NCBI RefSeq assembly: GCF_009796805.1
Contig: NZ_CP047029.1
Span: forward strand, 558,001 to 622,000
DNA length: 64,000 nucleotides
Source of the DNA: Algibacter sp. L1A34
GTDB lineage: Bacteria; Bacteroidota; Bacteroidia; Flavobacteriales; Flavobacteriaceae
Direction: 5' to 3'
Shown here one piece after another: positions 20,256 to 30,919 of this stretch. The notes beneath the pieces are model-generated. The model was given only the letters and a program-made list of their open reading frames with translations, was not told the DNA's origin and made no database searches. Each line of letters opens with the position of its first letter. Positions within the stretch are counted from its first letter, which is position 1. A program made the translations under genes and the position numbers.

Positions 20256-20861
20256 TTATTTAGAATATAATTCGACGATGAATTGCTCGTTGATGTTTTC
20301 TGGAATTTGGATTCTAGCAGGAACAGAAACATAAGTACCTTGCATAGTAGCTGTATTCCAAGTAATCCATTCGAATACTTGACTTGAGTTTGAAAGTGAT
20401 CTATCGATCGCTTCAAGTGATTTAGACTTTTCTCTAACAGCAACAACATCTCCAGATTTTAAAGAGTAAGAAGGTATGTTTACCAATTCACCATTAACTG
20501 TAATGTGTCTGTGAGATACTAATTGTCTAGCAGCACTTCTTGTTGGAGAAATTCCCATTCTAAATACTACGTTGTCTAATCTAGACTCGCAAAGTTGTAA
20601 TAAAACTTCACCTGTAATACCTTGAGCAGCTCTTGCTTTCTTAAATAAACCTCTAAATTGACGTTCTAATATACCATAAGTATATTTAGCCTTTTGCTTT
20701 TCCATTAATTGGATTGCATATTCAGATTTTTTTCCACGACGTCTTGCGTTTCCGTGTTGTCCAGGAGGATAATTTCTTTTTTCAAAAGATTTATCTTCTC
20801 CAAAAATTGCCTCGCCAAATTTACGAGCTATTTTAGTTTTAGGACCAGTATATCTTGCCAT
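20256..20861 (-). CDS. rpsD: 30S ribosomal protein S4
   Basis: 201 aa, one of the first proteins to bind 16S rRNA. The N-terminal region ([25 protein letters not shown]) lacks the zinc cysteines, and the S4 RNA-binding domain is clear ([30 protein letters not shown]). It is preceded by a terminator and a -7 element, so it heads the rpsD-rpoA-rplQ unit. S4 regulates its own operon in other bacteria; no specific operator could be identified here. Confidence 0.98.
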   Translation of the reverse strand: MARYTGPKTKIARKFGEAIFGEDKSFEKRNYPPGQHGNARRRGKKSEYAIQLMEKQKAKYTYGILERQFRGLFKKARAAQGITGEVLLQLCESRLDNVVFRMGISPTRSAARQLVSHRHITVNGELVNIPSYSLKSGDVVAVREKSKSLEAIDRSLSNSSQVFEWITWNTATMQGTYVSVPARIQIPENINEQFIVELYSK

Positions 20862-20961
20862 AATAAATTGATTTTAAGAGTGATTATGAATTAAGGTCTT
20901 AATCTTATCCTTCGATAATCGTTGATCTCTTTTATTGATACTTGTTAATAATTTCAGTTTG

Positions 20962-20969
20962 CAAATTTA
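20962..20969 (-). promoter_or_regulatory. -7 promoter element of the rpsD-rpoA-rplQ unit
   Basis: TAAATTTG on the minus strand, 100 bp before the rpsD ATG and immediately after the terminator that ends the preceding unit. The upstream TTTG is not clear (CTTG occurs at 26 bp). Confidence 0.55.
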
Positions 20970-20972
20970 CAC

Positions 20973-21011
20973 AAAAAATTAATACCACCTACATACAAGG
21001 TGATATCAATT
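20973..21011 (-). terminator. Terminator between rpsK and rpsD
   Basis: On the minus strand a 14-bp stem AATTGATATCACCT (20998-21011) with AGGTGGTATTAATT (20977-20990), two G-T pairs and a 7-base loop, followed by a T-run. It ends the long rplC-to-rpsK unit. Confidence 0.8.
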
Positions 21012-21053
21012 TTTTATACTTGCTTAATTTAAAGCACGCTATTTAAAACGTGA

Positions 21054-21437
21054 TTAAACTCTTCTTCTTTTTGGAGGACGACATCCATTATGTGGTAATG
21101 GTGTAACATCAATAATTTCTGTTACTTCAATACCTGCATTATGAATAGAACGAATAGCAGATTCTCTACCATTTCCTGGTCCTTTAACATAAACTTTAAC
21201 TTTCTTTAAGCCAGCTTCTGTTGCTACTCCTGCAGCATCTTCAGCAGCTAATTGAGCAGCATAAGGTGTGTTTTTCTTAGATCCTCTAAATCCCATTTTA
21301 CCAGCTGAAGACCATGAAATTACGTCTCCTTTTTTGTTGGTAAGTGAAATAATGATGTTATTGAAAGAAGCTGTAACGTGTGCTTCTCCAACCGCATCAA
21401 CAATAACTTTACGTTTTTTTGTGCTTGTTTTTGCCAT
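21054..21437 (-). CDS. rpsK: 30S ribosomal protein S11
   Basis: 127 aa. Typical S11 sequence: [51 protein letters not shown] and the conserved end [20 protein letters not shown] with one change (IDVTPL). It forms part of the platform near the mRNA exit. Last gene of its unit, followed by a terminator. Confidence 0.98.
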   Translation of the reverse strand: MAKTSTKKRKVIVDAVGEAHVTASFNNIIISLTNKKGDVISWSSAGKMGFRGSKKNTPYAAQLAAEDAAGVATEAGLKKVKVYVKGPGNGRESAIRSIHNAGIEVTEIIDVTPLPHNGCRPPKRRRV

Positions 21438-21536
21438 TTTCTTTTAGCTTTTAGTTTTAGTGATAGTCGCTAGAATCCTAAACTATTATAATTTCAAACA
21501 GATTCCTTCCAACGTCTAAATACCAAAGACTAATTA

Positions 21537-21911
21537 TTATTTAGTTGCTTTCTTCTTATTAGCAACAGTTTTTCTTCTACCTTTTCTGGTTCTAGAGTTG
21601 TTCTTAGTACGTTGTCCTCTTAAAGGAAGACCAGATCTATGACGAATACCTCTGTAACATCCAATATCCATTAATCGCTTAATGTTTAATTGTGTTTCAG
21701 AACGTAATTCACCTTCAATTGTAAACGTTCCAACAGCATCACGAATGGCTGCTATTTGGTCATCATTCCAATCTTGAACTTTAATACTTTCATCAACTTT
21801 AGCTTCAGCTAAAATTTCTTTTGATCTACTTCTACCTACTCCGTAGATATAAGTTAAGGAAATTACTCCTCTCTTGTTTTTCGGTATGTCTACACCTGCA
21901 ATTCTTGCCAT
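21537..21911 (-). CDS. rpsM: 30S ribosomal protein S13
   Basis: 124 aa. [50 protein letters not shown] and a lysine-rich tail are diagnostic. It sits at the head of the 30S subunit and contacts the P-site tRNA. It starts 2 bp after the rpmJ stop. Confidence 0.98.
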   Translation of the reverse strand: MARIAGVDIPKNKRGVISLTYIYGVGRSRSKEILAEAKVDESIKVQDWNDDQIAAIRDAVGTFTIEGELRSETQLNIKRLMDIGCYRGIRHRSGLPLRGQRTKNNSRTRKGRRKTVANKKKATK

Positions 21912-21913
21912 AA

Positions 21914-22030
21914 TTACCCTTGTCTTTGTTTAAATCTAGGATTCTTTTTGTTTATCACGTAAAGTCTGCCTTTTCTGCGTACGATCTTGCAATCTACACT
22001 TCTTTTTTTAATTGATGCTCTTACTTTCAT
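21914..22030 (-). CDS. rpmJ: 50S ribosomal protein L36
   Basis: A 38-codon gene between infA and rpsM, too short for routine gene calling. It reads [20 protein letters not shown], then [18 protein letters not shown] and a stop. Only one cysteine remains, so this is the zinc-free form of L36. It starts 10 bp after infA and ends 2 bp before rpsM, the normal place in this operon. Confidence 0.97.
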   Translation of the reverse strand: MKVRASIKKRSVDCKIVRRKGRLYVINKKNPRFKQRQG

Positions 22031-22040
22031 CGTATTCGTA

Positions 22041-22256
22041 TTAGTATCTATAAGTTATTCGAGCCTTAGTTAAATCATAAGGACTCATTTCTAATTTCAC
22101 TTTATCTCCTGGTAATAACTTAATGTAATGCATACGCATTTTACCTGAGATGTGTGCTGTCACAATGTGACCGTTTTCTAATTCCACTCGGAACATCGCA
22201 TTAGATAATGCTTCAATAATTGTTCCGTCTTGCTCTATTGCTGCTTGTTTTGCCAT
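22041..22256 (-). CDS. infA: Translation initiation factor IF-1
   Basis: 71 aa single OB-fold protein that blocks the A site during initiation. [40 protein letters not shown] and [20 protein letters not shown] are typical. It lies 8 bp after secY and 10 bp before rpmJ. Confidence 0.98.
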   Translation of the reverse strand: MAKQAAIEQDGTIIEALSNAMFRVELENGHIVTAHISGKMRMHYIKLLPGDKVKLEMSPYDLTKARITYRY

Positions 22257-22264
22257 AGTATATA

Positions 22265-23611
22265 TTAAGCTACTGCTTTTCTATTTTTACCTGTCTTCAT
22301 CAAACCATCATAATGTCTATTTAACAAATAAGAATTTATTTGTTGCATAGTATCAATCGCAACACCAACCATAATTAACAGTGATGTACCTCCGAAAAAT
22401 AAAGCCCAACCTTGTTGCACACCCATTAGCTTAACAATAAAAGCTGGAAATACAGCTAGAACTGCTAAAAATATAGAACCCGGTAAAGTTATCTGAGACA
22501 TTATTTTATCTAAATACTCCGATGTTTCTGATCCTGGACGTATACCGGGAATAAATCCACCGCTACGTTTTAAATCGTCTGCCATTTTGTTCGTTGGAAC
22601 AGTAATTGCCGTATAAAAATATGTAAAAACAATAATTAATAAAGCAAAAGTCACGTTGTACCAAAAACCAAATATATCCGAATAGTTAGTCTGCATCCAT
22701 ATGCCGGTTGCTGTTTCCTTAAGGAATGAAGAACCACCAATTAAACTAGGAACAAACATAATAGCCTGAGCAAATATAATTGGCATTACACCAGATGCAT
22801 TAAGCTTTAAAGGAATATACTGTCTTGATCCAGCCATAGCAGCTTTTTCATAACCACCAGTCGCAGTTCTCCTAGCGTATTGCACTGCAATCTTTCTAAC
22901 CCCCATAACTAACATGATAGAGCCAAGAATAATTACAAACCAAATAACTAATTCAAAAAGAATAAGCATTACATTGTTTCCTTCTAATCTAGTAGCAGCA
23001 TTCTGTAAAAACACTTGCGGTAATCTTGCGATAATACCAACCATAATTAAAAGAGAAATACCATTACCAATACCTTTATCCGTAATCTTTTCTCCTAACC
23101 ACATAGCAAATATACAGCCAGTAACTAGAATTGATACAGATGAGAAATAAAATAATGGTCCTTGTCCTAATAAGAACGCTGCTTCAGGAATACCTAAAGC
23201 TGGTAAGCTAGCTAAATACCCTGGTGCTTGTAGTAAACAGATCGCTATAGTTAACCAACGTGTAATTTGAGTGATTTTCTTTTGACCACTTGCGCCTTCC
23301 TTTTGTAATTTCTGCAAATAAGGAATCGCAATTCCCATTAACTGAACAACAATAGAAGCCGAAATGTAAGGCATGATACCTAAAGCAAATACCGAAGCAT
23401 TAGCAAAAGCACCACCTGTAAAGGCATTAAGAATCCCTAATATTCCACTATCAGTTTTATCTGCTAAACTACCTAATAGCGTAGCATCAATTCCTGGTAA
23501 AACTATTTGAGCTCCAAAACGATAAACTAATAACAGACTTAATGTAATAAGAATTCTGTTTCTTAGCTCCTCTATTTTCCAAACATTTTTTAACGATTCT
23601 ATAAATTTCAT
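22265..23611 (-). CDS. secY: Preprotein translocase subunit SecY
   Basis: 448 aa with ten predicted membrane helices, forming the SecYEG channel of the inner membrane. Family blocks include [43 protein letters not shown] and [13 protein letters not shown], and the cytoplasmic loop [13 protein letters not shown]. It follows rplO by 14 bp, the usual order in the spc operon. Confidence 0.98.
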   Translation of the reverse strand: MKFIESLKNVWKIEELRNRILITLSLLLVYRFGAQIVLPGIDATLLGSLADKTDSGILGILNAFTGGAFANASVFALGIMPYISASIVVQLMGIAIPYLQKLQKEGASGQKKITQITRWLTIAICLLQAPGYLASLPALGIPEAAFLLGQGPLFYFSSVSILVTGCIFAMWLGEKITDKGIGNGISLLIMVGIIARLPQVFLQNAATRLEGNNVMLILFELVIWFVIILGSIMLVMGVRKIAVQYARRTATGGYEKAAMAGSRQYIPLKLNASGVMPIIFAQAIMFVPSLIGGSSFLKETATGIWMQTNYSDIFGFWYNVTFALLIIVFTYFYTAITVPTNKMADDLKRSGGFIPGIRPGSETSEYLDKIMSQITLPGSIFLAVLAVFPAFIVKLMGVQQGWALFFGGTSLLIMVGVAIDTMQQINSYLLNRHYDGLMKTGKNRKAVA

Positions 23612-23625
23612 ACTTAAAATAAGTC

Positions 23626-24078
23626 TTATAACGTTACAGCTTCTCCTCCAGCAGCTTCAATAGCAGCTTTTGCTGAAGCAGTAAACTTATGAGCAGTTAC
23701 TTTTAATTTTGCCTTTAATTCTCCTCGTCCTAAGATTTTAACTAAATCGTTTTTATCTACTAAACGGTTTGTGAATAAAGTTGCAAAATCAACTGTACCT
23801 TCAATTTTCTTGTCATCAACCAATTGTTGCAAAGTATCTAAATTGATACCTTGGTGTTCAATACGATTAATATTAGTAAAACCAAATTTAGGAACACGTC
23901 TTTGAAGAGGCATTTGACCACCTTCAAAACCTAATTTCTTAGAATAACCAGAACGAGATTTAGCTCCTTTGTGACCACGTGTAGCGGTACCACCTTTACC
24001 AGAACCTTGTCCACGACCTATTCTTTTTCCTTGATTTTTTACTGAACCTTCTGCAGGTTTTAAATTACTTAAATCCAT
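23626..24078 (-). CDS. rplO: 50S ribosomal protein L15
   Basis: 150 aa. MDLSNLKPAEGSVKNQGKRI, GRGQGSGKGGTATRGHKGAK and GFEGGQMPLQRRVPKFGF are diagnostic of L15, a late-assembling 23S-binding protein. It lies 11 bp after rpmD. Confidence 0.98.
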   Translation of the reverse strand: MDLSNLKPAEGSVKNQGKRIGRGQGSGKGGTATRGHKGAKSRSGYSKKLGFEGGQMPLQRRVPKFGFTNINRIEHQGINLDTLQQLVDDKKIEGTVDFATLFTNRLVDKNDLVKILGRGELKAKLKVTAHKFTASAKAAIEAAGGEAVTL

Positions 24079-24089
24079 TTTCAGTTATA

Positions 24090-24272
24090 TTATTTTGTTT
24101 CTTCAACAGAAACTAAATGTGAAACTTTAGCAACCATACCAAGAATATTTGGTGTAGCCTCATGCTCTTTTACCTGACCAATCTTTTTAAGACCAAGAGC
24201 TTCTAAAGTTCTTTTTTGTCTTAGCGTACGATTGATTGCGCTTTTAACTTTTGTTACTTTAATTTTTGCCAT
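24090..24272 (-). CDS. rpmD: 50S ribosomal protein L30
   Basis: 60 aa. KVTKVKSAINRTLRQKRTLE, then LGLKKIGQ and NILGMVAKVSHLVSVEE match L30. It is placed between rpsE and rplO, each 11 bp away. Confidence 0.97.
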   Translation of the reverse strand: MAKIKVTKVKSAINRTLRQKRTLEALGLKKIGQVKEHEATPNILGMVAKVSHLVSVEETK

Positions 24273-24283
24273 CTCTGTCGTTA

Positions 24284-24808
24284 TTAAGCGTTAAAAACTT
24301 GTTGAAGTGAAATACCTCTATCTCTTGCAATGGCATTCGCATCTCTTAATTGTAATAAAGCATCAAAAGTTGCTTTTACTACATTATGAGGGTTTGAAGA
24401 ACCTTGAGATTTTGATAATACATCATGAATCCCAACAGCCTCTAATACTGTACGTACAGCACCACCAGCAATTACACCTGTACCAGGAGCAGCAGGAATA
24501 ATATTTACTCTTGCTCCACCATATTTACCTTTTTGTTCGTGAGGTAAAGTTCCTTTAATGATAGGAATTCTAACTAGATTTTTCTTAGCATCTTCAACTG
24601 CTTTTGCGATTGCACTAGCAACATCTTTAGATTTACCTAAACCTTGTCCTACAACACCAGCTTCATCACCAACCACAACGATTGCCGAGAAACCAAATGC
24701 TCTACCACCTTTAGTTACTTTAGTAACCCTTTGTACACCAACTAAACGATCCTTAAGATCTAATCCACCTGGTTTTACTAATTCTGCACTTTTAAATTTT
24801 TTCAACAT
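24284..24808 (-). CDS. rpsE: 30S ribosomal protein S5
   Basis: 174 aa. S5 double-stranded-RNA-binding domain ([29 protein letters not shown] with a Q insertion as [17 protein letters not shown]) and C-terminal domain ([20 protein letters not shown]). It takes part in decoding fidelity and mRNA helicase activity. It lies 6 bp after rplR. Confidence 0.98.
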   Translation of the reverse strand: MLKKFKSAELVKPGGLDLKDRLVGVQRVTKVTKGGRAFGFSAIVVVGDEAGVVGQGLGKSKDVASAIAKAVEDAKKNLVRIPIIKGTLPHEQKGKYGGARVNIIPAAPGTGVIAGGAVRTVLEAVGIHDVLSKSQGSSNPHNVVKATFDALLQLRDANAIARDRGISLQQVFNA

Positions 24809-24814
24809 AATTTC

Positions 24815-25168
24815 TTAAAATTTAAGTCCTGCGGCTCTAGCGCCATCAGCTAATGATTTAATTCTTCCGTGGTATAAATATCCACCTCTATCAAAAGCAA
24901 TAGTTTCAACACCCGCTTTTAAAGCTTTTTCTCCTACTGCCTTACCAACTAGTTCAGCTATTTCAGATTTATTACCTTTAGCAATTATGTCTTTATCTCT
25001 TGAAGATGAAGATGCTAAGGTTTTACCCGTTACATCGTCAACCACTTGAGCATAAATTTCTTTATTACTTCTATAAACAGCTAATCTAGGTCTAGCTTCT
25101 GTTCCAGAAACTACCTTGCGAATTCTGTTTTTTATTCTTAGTCGTCTTTCGTTCTTTGTCAATGCCAT
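24815..25168 (-). CDS. rplR: 50S ribosomal protein L18
   Basis: 117 aa 5S rRNA-binding protein. RRLRIKNRIRKVVSGTEARP, RLAVYRSNKEIYAQVVDD and AFDRGGYLYHGRIKSLADGA are typical. It lies between rplF and rpsE with short spacing. Confidence 0.98.
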   Translation of the reverse strand: MALTKNERRLRIKNRIRKVVSGTEARPRLAVYRSNKEIYAQVVDDVTGKTLASSSSRDKDIIAKGNKSEIAELVGKAVGEKALKAGVETIAFDRGGYLYHGRIKSLADGARAAGLKF

Positions 25169-25178
25169 AACTAATTTA

Positions 25179-25721
25179 TTAAGCTGATTTACCTGCTTTT
25201 CTTCTTAATACTTCACCAACAAACTTCACACCTTTTCCTTTATAAGGCTCTGGTGGTCTAAATCCGCGGATCTTTGCAGCTACTTGACCAACTAATTGTT
25301 TATCGAATGATGTTAATTTTATAATTGGGTTTTTTCCCTTTTCTGAAATTGTTTCTAACGTTACTTCTGGAGCAATATTTAAAACAATATTATGAGAAAA
25401 TCCTAAGGCTAAATCTAATTTTTGTCCTTGATTTGATGCTCTATAACCAACACCAACCAATTCTAATTCTTTAGTCCACCCTTTTGATACACCTTCTACC
25501 ATGTTATTCATTAAAGATCTATATAAACCATGTTTAGCTTTTTGATCTTTAGTATCTGAAGAACGTGCTACCATCACTTTACCATCTTCTACTTTAATTT
25601 CGATAGAATCGTAATTTTGTGATAACTCTCCTAATTTTCCTTTTACAGTTACTACGTTATCTTTAACGTCTACTGTTACACCTTCTGGAATGGCTACTGG
25701 ATTATTTCCTATTCTTGACAT
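25179..25721 (-). CDS. rplF: 50S ribosomal protein L6
   Basis: 180 aa with two repeated L6 domains. MSRIGNNPVAIPEGVTVDVK, VGVGYRASNQGQKLDLALGF and IRGFRPPEPYKGKGVKF are diagnostic. It lies near the factor-binding site of the 50S subunit. Confidence 0.98.
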   Translation of the reverse strand: MSRIGNNPVAIPEGVTVDVKDNVVTVKGKLGELSQNYDSIEIKVEDGKVMVARSSDTKDQKAKHGLYRSLMNNMVEGVSKGWTKELELVGVGYRASNQGQKLDLALGFSHNIVLNIAPEVTLETISEKGKNPIIKLTSFDKQLVGQVAAKIRGFRPPEPYKGKGVKFVGEVLRRKAGKSA

Positions 25722-25739
25722 TTCTTTCTGGTTTAAAAA

Positions 25740-26138
25740 TTAGTGAACGTAACATAATACTTCGCCACCTACATTATCTCTTTTGGCTTGTTTACCTGTC
25801 ATTACTCCGTGAGAAGTAGAAACAATAGCAACACCAAGTCCATTCAAGATTCTAGGCATATCATTAGAACCAGAATACTTACGTAAACCTGGCGTACTAA
25901 TACGTTGAAGTTTTTTAATTACAGGCTCTTTCGTGTCCTTATTATACTTAAGTGCTATTTTAATAGAACCTTGTACAGAAGTGTCATCAAATTTGTAACT
26001 TAAAATATATCCTTGTTCGAATAATATTTTAGTAATGTCTTTCTTTAAATTAGATGCTGGGATCTCTACCACTCTGTGGTTAGCACGCACGGCATTTCTA
26101 ATTCTTGTCAAATAATCCGCAATTGGATCTGAGTACAT
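25740..26138 (-). CDS. rpsH: 30S ribosomal protein S8
   Basis: 132 aa. MYSDPIADYLTRIRNAVRAN, RISTPGLRKYSG and STSHGVMTGKQAKRDNVGGE identify S8, which binds 16S rRNA centrally and regulates the spc operon in E. coli. Whether it does so here is unknown. Confidence 0.98.
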   Translation of the reverse strand: MYSDPIADYLTRIRNAVRANHRVVEIPASNLKKDITKILFEQGYILSYKFDDTSVQGSIKIALKYNKDTKEPVIKKLQRISTPGLRKYSGSNDMPRILNGLGVAIVSTSHGVMTGKQAKRDNVGGEVLCYVH

Positions 26139-26208
26139 AATGAATTGATTTTGTGATCTTGGTTTTCAACGTTGGTGTTGAACCTAAAATCTGATTATTT
26201 AAATAATA

Positions 26209-26478
26209 TTACCAACTAGCTTTTCTTACACCAGGGATAAGACCTTGATTGGCCATTTCTCTGAATGTTACACGTGAAAGTCCAAAAGTTCTCATGTAAC
26301 CTTTTGGTCTACCCGTTAATTTACATCTATTATGTTGACGAACAGGAGATGCATTTTTTGGTAACTTTTGTAATGCTTCATAATCGCCAGCTTCTTTTAA
26401 AGCTTTACGTTTCTCTGCATATTTAGCTACCGTTTTTGATCTTTTTACCTCACGGGCTTTCATTGATTCTTTAGCCAT
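26209..26478 (-). CDS. rpsN: 30S ribosomal protein S14 (zinc-independent form)
   Basis: 89 aa. [39 protein letters not shown] and [12 protein letters not shown] match S14. It lacks the CxxC pairs of the short zinc form and is the longer C-minus type. Its start is 3 bp after the rplE stop. Confidence 0.97.
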   Translation of the reverse strand: MAKESMKAREVKRSKTVAKYAEKRKALKEAGDYEALQKLPKNASPVRQHNRCKLTGRPKGYMRTFGLSRVTFREMANQGLIPGVRKASW

Positions 26479-26481
26479 ATC

Positions 26482-27033
26482 TTAGTTCTTTTGAAAAGGT
26501 AATCCTAATTCGGTTAATAATGATTTTGCTTCTTTATCAGTATCAGCAGTCGTTACAAATGTAATATCCATACCTGAGATTTTGTTCACTTTATCAATGT
26601 TTATCTCTGGAAATATAATTTGTTCAGTAACTCCTAAATTGTAGTTACCACGTCCGTCAAATCCTGTAGCTTTTATTCCGTTGAAATCTCTAACACGTGG
26701 AAGTGCAGAAGTAACTAAACGATCTAAAAACTCATACATACGCTCACCACGTAAAGTAACTTTTGCCCCAATTGGCATACCTTTACGTAATTTAAACGAT
26801 GCAACATCCTTTTTAGATAATGTTGAAATAGCTTTTTGTCCGGATATAGTACTTAACTCTTCTACTGCGTAGTCGATTAGTTTCTTATCTGCAACGGCCG
26901 CACCTACACCCTTAGATATTACTATCTTAGAAAGTTTAGGAACTTGCATTACATTTTTATATCCAAATTCGTCTGTAAGAGCTGCAATTACTTTGCTTTT
27001 ATACTCTTCTTTAAGTCTTGGTGAATATGCCAT
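26482..27033 (-). CDS. rplE: 50S ribosomal protein L5
   Basis: 183 aa, binds 5S rRNA and the P-site t[46 protein letters not shown] and [20 protein letters not shown] are typical. It starts 2 bp after the rplX stop. Confidence 0.98.
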   Translation of the reverse strand: MAYSPRLKEEYKSKVIAALTDEFGYKNVMQVPKLSKIVISKGVGAAVADKKLIDYAVEELSTISGQKAISTLSKKDVASFKLRKGMPIGAKVTLRGERMYEFLDRLVTSALPRVRDFNGIKATGFDGRGNYNLGVTEQIIFPEINIDKVNKISGMDITFVTTADTDKEAKSLLTELGLPFQKN

Positions 27034-27035
27034 AA

Positions 27036-27347
27036 CTATATTACTTCATTAGATTTTAATGAAAATCTTACTTTTTTGTCGCCTTCTACTCGGTATCCAA
27101 TTCTCGTTGCTTCTCCTTTCGAAGTTAGCAAAGATAAGTTAGAAATATGAATAGCTGCTTCTTTTTCTACGATTCCTCCTTGAGGATTTTGTGCACTTGG
27201 TTTAGTATGTTTCTTCACCATGTTTACACCCTCAACAATCGCTTTGTTCTTTTCAATCAATACTTTTTGAACTGTACCTTCAGATCCCTTGTGATCTCCA
27301 GCAATAACTCTTACAGTATCTCCTGTTTTTATTTTAAGCTTTCCCAT
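27036..27347 (-). CDS. rplX: 50S ribosomal protein L24
   Basis: 103 aa with an N-terminal KOW motif ([20 protein letters not shown]) and the conserved [20 protein letters not shown]. It is an early-assembly protein of the 50S subunit and lies 16 bp after rplN. Confidence 0.98.
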   Translation of the reverse strand: MGKLKIKTGDTVRVIAGDHKGSEGTVQKVLIEKNKAIVEGVNMVKKHTKPSAQNPQGGIVEKEAAIHISNLSLLTSKGEATRIGYRVEGDKKVRFSLKSNEVI

Positions 27348-27363
27348 CTTAATATTTTCTGTA

Positions 27364-27732
27364 TTAAAGCACTTCTGGTGCTAATGATACAATCTTCATG
27401 AATGATTTATCACGAAGCTCTCTAGCAACAGGACCAAAAACACGAGTTCCTCTCATCTCACCCGTTGGGTTTAATAAAACACATGCATTATCGTCAAATC
27501 TTATATAAGATCCGTCTGGTCTTCTTACTTCCTTCTTTGTACGCACAACTACTGCTGTAGACACGGCTTTTCTCTTAATGTTTCCATTAGGAGTTGCATC
27601 TTTAACAGAAACAACTATTTTGTCTCCTACAGAAGCATATCTTCTTTTAGTACCTCCTAAAACACGGATAACTAAAACTTCTTTTGCTCCAGTGTTGTCT
27701 GCTACTTTTATTCTTGATTCTTGCTGTAACAT
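27364..27732 (-). CDS. rplN: 50S ribosomal protein L14
   Basis: 122 aa. [39 protein letters not shown] and [20 protein letters not shown] are diagnostic. It starts 2 bp after the rpsQ stop. Confidence 0.98.
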   Translation of the reverse strand: MLQQESRIKVADNTGAKEVLVIRVLGGTKRRYASVGDKIVVSVKDATPNGNIKRKAVSTAVVVRTKKEVRRPDGSYIRFDDNACVLLNPTGEMRGTRVFGPVARELRDKSFMKIVSLAPEVL

Positions 27733-27734
27733 AA

Positions 27735-27992
27735 TTATTTAGCTCTTTCTAGGATTTCTACTAATCTCCAGCATTTAGACTTAGATAAAGGTCTTGTTTC
27801 CATGATCTTTACTTTATCACCAATGTTGCAGTCGTTTGTTTCGTCGTGTGCTACGTACTTTTTCGTTTTTAATACGAATTTTCCATACATAGGATGTTTT
27901 ACTTTTTTAACCTCTGCAACAACTATTGATTTTTGCATTTTGTTACTAGTAACAACTCCTATACGTTCTTTTCTTAAATTTCTTGTTTCCAT
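27735..27992 (-). CDS. rpsQ: 30S ribosomal protein S17
   Basis: 85 aa OB-fold primary 16S rRNA-binding protein. [20 protein letters not shown], then [19 protein letters not shown] and [14 protein letters not shown] match S17. Confidence 0.98.
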   Translation of the reverse strand: METRNLRKERIGVVTSNKMQKSIVVAEVKKVKHPMYGKFVLKTKKYVAHDETNDCNIGDKVKIMETRPLSKSKCWRLVEILERAK

Positions 27993-28004
27993 CTTTCAGC
28001 AGAA

Positions 28005-28196
28005 TTATTGTAATTCTCTTTTAGTTAATTCGGTCGCAATTCTAGCTACACTTCTTCTTATAGAACGTAATTGAATTGGATTTTCTAAAGGAGATATTGC
28101 ATGAGCCAATTTTAGGTCTGAATAACTCTTTTTTGTTTCACCAAGTTTCTCTTGTAACTCGGCTACAGATAATTCTTTAATTTCTGATTGTTTCAT
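28005..28196 (-). CDS. rpmC: 50S ribosomal protein L29
   Basis: 63 aa two-helix protein. MKQSEIKELSVAELQEKLGE and RSIRRSVARIATELTKREL are typical. It sits near the peptide exit and lies 13 bp after rplP. Confidence 0.97.
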   Translation of the reverse strand: MKQSEIKELSVAELQEKLGETKKSYSDLKLAHAISPLENPIQLRSIRRSVARIATELTKRELQ

Positions 28197-28209
28197 AATA
28201 TCAAATAAA

Positions 28210-28629
28210 TTATGCTTCGTAATCTCTAGCGATTAAAAACTTAGTTTGTACAGGTAGTTTCTGTGCTGCTAAACGTAATGCTTCTTTTGCAACGTCTAAA
28301 GGCACTCCACCTATTTCAAATAATACTCTTCCTGGCTTAACAACAGCTACCCAATATTCAACGGCACCTTTACCTTTACCCATACGTACTTCAAGAGGTT
28401 TCTTTGTAATAGGCTTATCTGGAAATATTTTTATCCAAAGTTGCCCTTCTCTTTTCATGTAACGTGTAGCGGCAATACGAGCTGCTTCAATTTGACGTGA
28501 TGTTAAAAAATTCGAGTCTAACGATTTTATTCCAAAAGTTCCACTTGAAAGTTGGTGCCCTCTTCCGGCATTACCTTTCATACGTCCCTTTTGTTGCTTA
28601 CGAAATTTTGTTCTTTTAGGCTGTAACAT
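28210..28629 (-). CDS. rplP: 50S ribosomal protein L16
   Basis: 139 aa. [40 protein letters not shown] and [20 protein letters not shown] identify L16, which lies near the peptidyl transferase centre. It follows rpsC by 20 bp. Confidence 0.98.
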   Translation of the reverse strand: MLQPKRTKFRKQQKGRMKGNAGRGHQLSSGTFGIKSLDSNFLTSRQIEAARIAATRYMKREGQLWIKIFPDKPITKKPLEVRMGKGKGAVEYWVAVVKPGRVLFEIGGVPLDVAKEALRLAAQKLPVQTKFLIARDYEA

Positions 28630-28649
28630 TTTTCTTTATTTATAAAAAA

Positions 28650-29378
28650 TTACTTTCTACGACGAGGTTTGTTATCTCTGTTTCCGCCACGTCCTCCGGC
28701 TCCACCTTTTCCTTGCTTCTTAGATAATCCAACAAGCGGAGAAAGTTCTCTTTTACCATATACTTCACCTTTCATGATCCATACTTTTACACCCAATCTA
28801 CCATAAGTAGTGTGTGCCTCAACTAAAGCATAATCAATATCGGCTCTAAAGGTTGATAAAGGAATACGTCCTTCTTTGTAGTGTTCTGAACGTGCCATTT
28901 CTGCCCCGTTTAAACGTCCACTAATTTGGATTTTAATTCCTTCAGCATTCATACGCATTGTAGCAGCAATAGCCATCTTAATTGCACGTCTGTATGAAAT
29001 TCTATTTTCAATTTGACGAGCGATGCTTGATCCTACTAAAAATGCATCAAGTTCAGGTCTTTTAATTTCAAAGATATTAATCTGAACTTCTTTTTCAGTA
29101 ATCTTCTTAAGCTCTTCTTTTAACTTGTCTACCTCTTGGCCACCTTTTCCGATAATAATACCAGGTCTAGCAGTAGTGATAGTAACGGTTACAAGTTTAA
29201 GAGTTCTTTCGATAATTACTCTACTTACACTAGCTTTAGATAAACGCGCGTGAACGTATTTTCTAATTTTATCGTCTTCGGCAAGCTTATCTCCATAATC
29301 ATTACCTCCGTACCAGTTAGATTCCCATCCTCTGATAATACCTAAGCGATTTCCGATTGGATTTGTTTTTTGTCCCAT
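28650..29378 (-). CDS. rpsC: 30S ribosomal protein S3
   Basis: 242 aa. The N-terminal [20 protein letters not shown] is followed by a KH domain with [17 protein letters not shown], then a C-terminal domain ([20 protein letters not shown]) and a Gly/Arg-rich tail. S3 forms the mRNA entry gate. It lies 7 bp after rplV. Confidence 0.98.
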   Translation of the reverse strand: MGQKTNPIGNRLGIIRGWESNWYGGNDYGDKLAEDDKIRKYVHARLSKASVSRVIIERTLKLVTVTITTARPGIIIGKGGQEVDKLKEELKKITEKEVQINIFEIKRPELDAFLVGSSIARQIENRISYRRAIKMAIAATMRMNAEGIKIQISGRLNGAEMARSEHYKEGRIPLSTFRADIDYALVEAHTTYGRLGVKVWIMKGEVYGKRELSPLVGLSKKQGKGGAGGRGGNRDNKPRRRK

Positions 29379-29385
29379 ATCTATC

Positions 29386-29793
29386 TTAGCTTTGTGTGTT
29401 GTTTTTTGCTCCTACTACGATTGTTACGTGGTTAGAACGTTTTCTGATTCTGTGTGCACGACCTTGAGGTGCTGGACGTAATCTCTTTAACATAGATCCG
29501 CTGTCAACAGTTATCTCTTTCACGATCAATTCAGCCTCTTCAATGTTAGCTTCTTCGTTTTTAGCTTGCCAGTTTGCAATTGCAGACAGTAACAATTTCT
29601 CTAAACGTCCAGAAGCTTCCTTTTGGTTGAATTTTAAAATATTAAGTGCATGTTCTACCTTTTCGCCTCTTACTAAATCGGCTACTAAGCGCATTTTTCT
29701 CGGTGATGTAGGACAGTTATTAAGTTTAGCAAAAGCAACGTGTTTTTTTGCTTCCTTAATAGCGTCTGCCATTTGTTTTTTACGACTTCCCAT
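29386..29793 (-). CDS. rplV: 50S ribosomal protein L22
   Basis: 135 aa. [32 protein letters not shown] and [20 protein letters not shown] are typical, the last forming the loop that lines the exit tunnel. An N-terminal extension of about 20 residues precedes the core. Confidence 0.98.
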   Translation of the reverse strand: MGSRKKQMADAIKEAKKHVAFAKLNNCPTSPRKMRLVADLVRGEKVEHALNILKFNQKEASGRLEKLLLSAIANWQAKNEEANIEEAELIVKEITVDSGSMLKRLRPAPQGRAHRIRKRSNHVTIVVGAKNNTQS

Positions 29794-29799
29794 AGCTTA

Positions 29800-30078
29800 C
29801 TACTTTTTACCTTTATTTTTAGCACCTGCATGTCCACGGAATGAACGTGTTGGTGAAAATTCTCCTAATTTATGACCTACCATGTTTTCAGTAACATATA
29901 CTGGAACAAATTGACGGCCATTGTGTACTGCGATAGTTTGTCCAACAAAATCCGGAGTAATCATAGAGGCTCTAGACCATGTTTTGATTACCGTTTTCTT
30001 GTTAGCTTCAACATTTACAGCTACTTTCTTTTCTAATTTATAATGAACGTAAGGTCCTTTTTTTAGTGATCTTGCCAT
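29800..30078 (-). CDS. rpsS: 30S ribosomal protein S19
   Basis: 92 aa. [39 protein letters not shown] and [20 protein letters not shown] are diagnostic. It sits in the 30S head and lies 3 bp after rplB. Confidence 0.98.
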   Translation of the reverse strand: MARSLKKGPYVHYKLEKKVAVNVEANKKTVIKTWSRASMITPDFVGQTIAVHNGRQFVPVYVTENMVGHKLGEFSPTRSFRGHAGAKNKGKK

Positions 30079-30081
30079 GTC

Positions 30082-30909
30082 TTATTTCTTTCTACGTTCT
30101 ACAATATATTTATTACTTGCTTTAGTCTTAGAACGGGTTCTGTAACCTTTAGCTGGAATACCGTTTCTAGAACGAGGATGTCCACCAGAAGATTTACCTT
30201 CACCACCACCCATTGGGTGATCGACTGGATTCATAACTACTGGTCTAGTACGTGGTCTTCTACCTAACCATCTTGTTCTACCTGCTTTACCACCTACTAA
30301 TAATTGGTGATCAGAATTAGATACAACACCAATAGTTGCCATACAGTTAGCAAGAATTAATCTTGTTTCACCAGAAGGTAATTTTACCGTAGCAAATTTA
30401 CCATCTCTTGCCATTAATTGAGCAAATGCACCAGCACTACGAGCCATAACAGCACCTTGACCTGGACGTAACTCTAAACAAGAAATTATAGTTCCTAATG
30501 GAATTTCACTTAATGGCATTGCATTTCCAATTTCTGGAGCAACACCTTCTTGACCAGATACTACATTTTGCCCAACCTGAAGTCCATTTTGTGCAATAAT
30601 GTATCTTTTTTCGCCATCTTGATAATTCAATAATGCAATAAAAGCTGTTCTGTTTGGATCGTATTGAATTGAAGCAACTTCACCAGGAATACCAGCTTTG
30701 TCTCTTTTAAAATCGATAATACGATACTTTCTTTTATGACCACCACCAATGTAGCGCATAGTCATTTTTCCTTCACTGTTTCTACCACCAGATCTTTTGT
30801 TCGGAACGAGTAAACTCTTTTCCGGCTTATCAGTAGTAATAGCATCATAGCCGTTTACTACTCTAAATCGCTGTCCTGGGGTGATTGGTTTTAATTTTCT
30901 TACTGACAT
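30082..30909 (-). CDS. rplB: 50S ribosomal protein L2
   Basis: 275 aa. Conserved blocks [37 protein letters not shown] and the C-terminal [20 protein letters not shown], whose histidine lies near the peptidyl transferase centre. It lies 10 bp after rplW. Confidence 0.98.
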   Translation of the reverse strand: MSVRKLKPITPGQRFRVVNGYDAITTDKPEKSLLVPNKRSGGRNSEGKMTMRYIGGGHKRKYRIIDFKRDKAGIPGEVASIQYDPNRTAFIALLNYQDGEKRYIIAQNGLQVGQNVVSGQEGVAPEIGNAMPLSEIPLGTIISCLELRPGQGAVMARSAGAFAQLMARDGKFATVKLPSGETRLILANCMATIGVVSNSDHQLLVGGKAGRTRWLGRRPRTRPVVMNPVDHPMGGGEGKSSGGHPRSRNGIPAKGYRTRSKTKASNKYIVERRKK

Positions 30910-30919
30910 TTGTCTTTAA

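Noticed and set aside
24307-24501. Open frame on the plus strand opposite rpsE (and similar antisense frames throughout 16-36 kb)
   Set aside because: They lie fully inside strongly conserved ribosomal or housekeeping genes, have low-complexity Leu/His/Gln-rich translations and no promoter element; they are by-products of codon use on the other strand.
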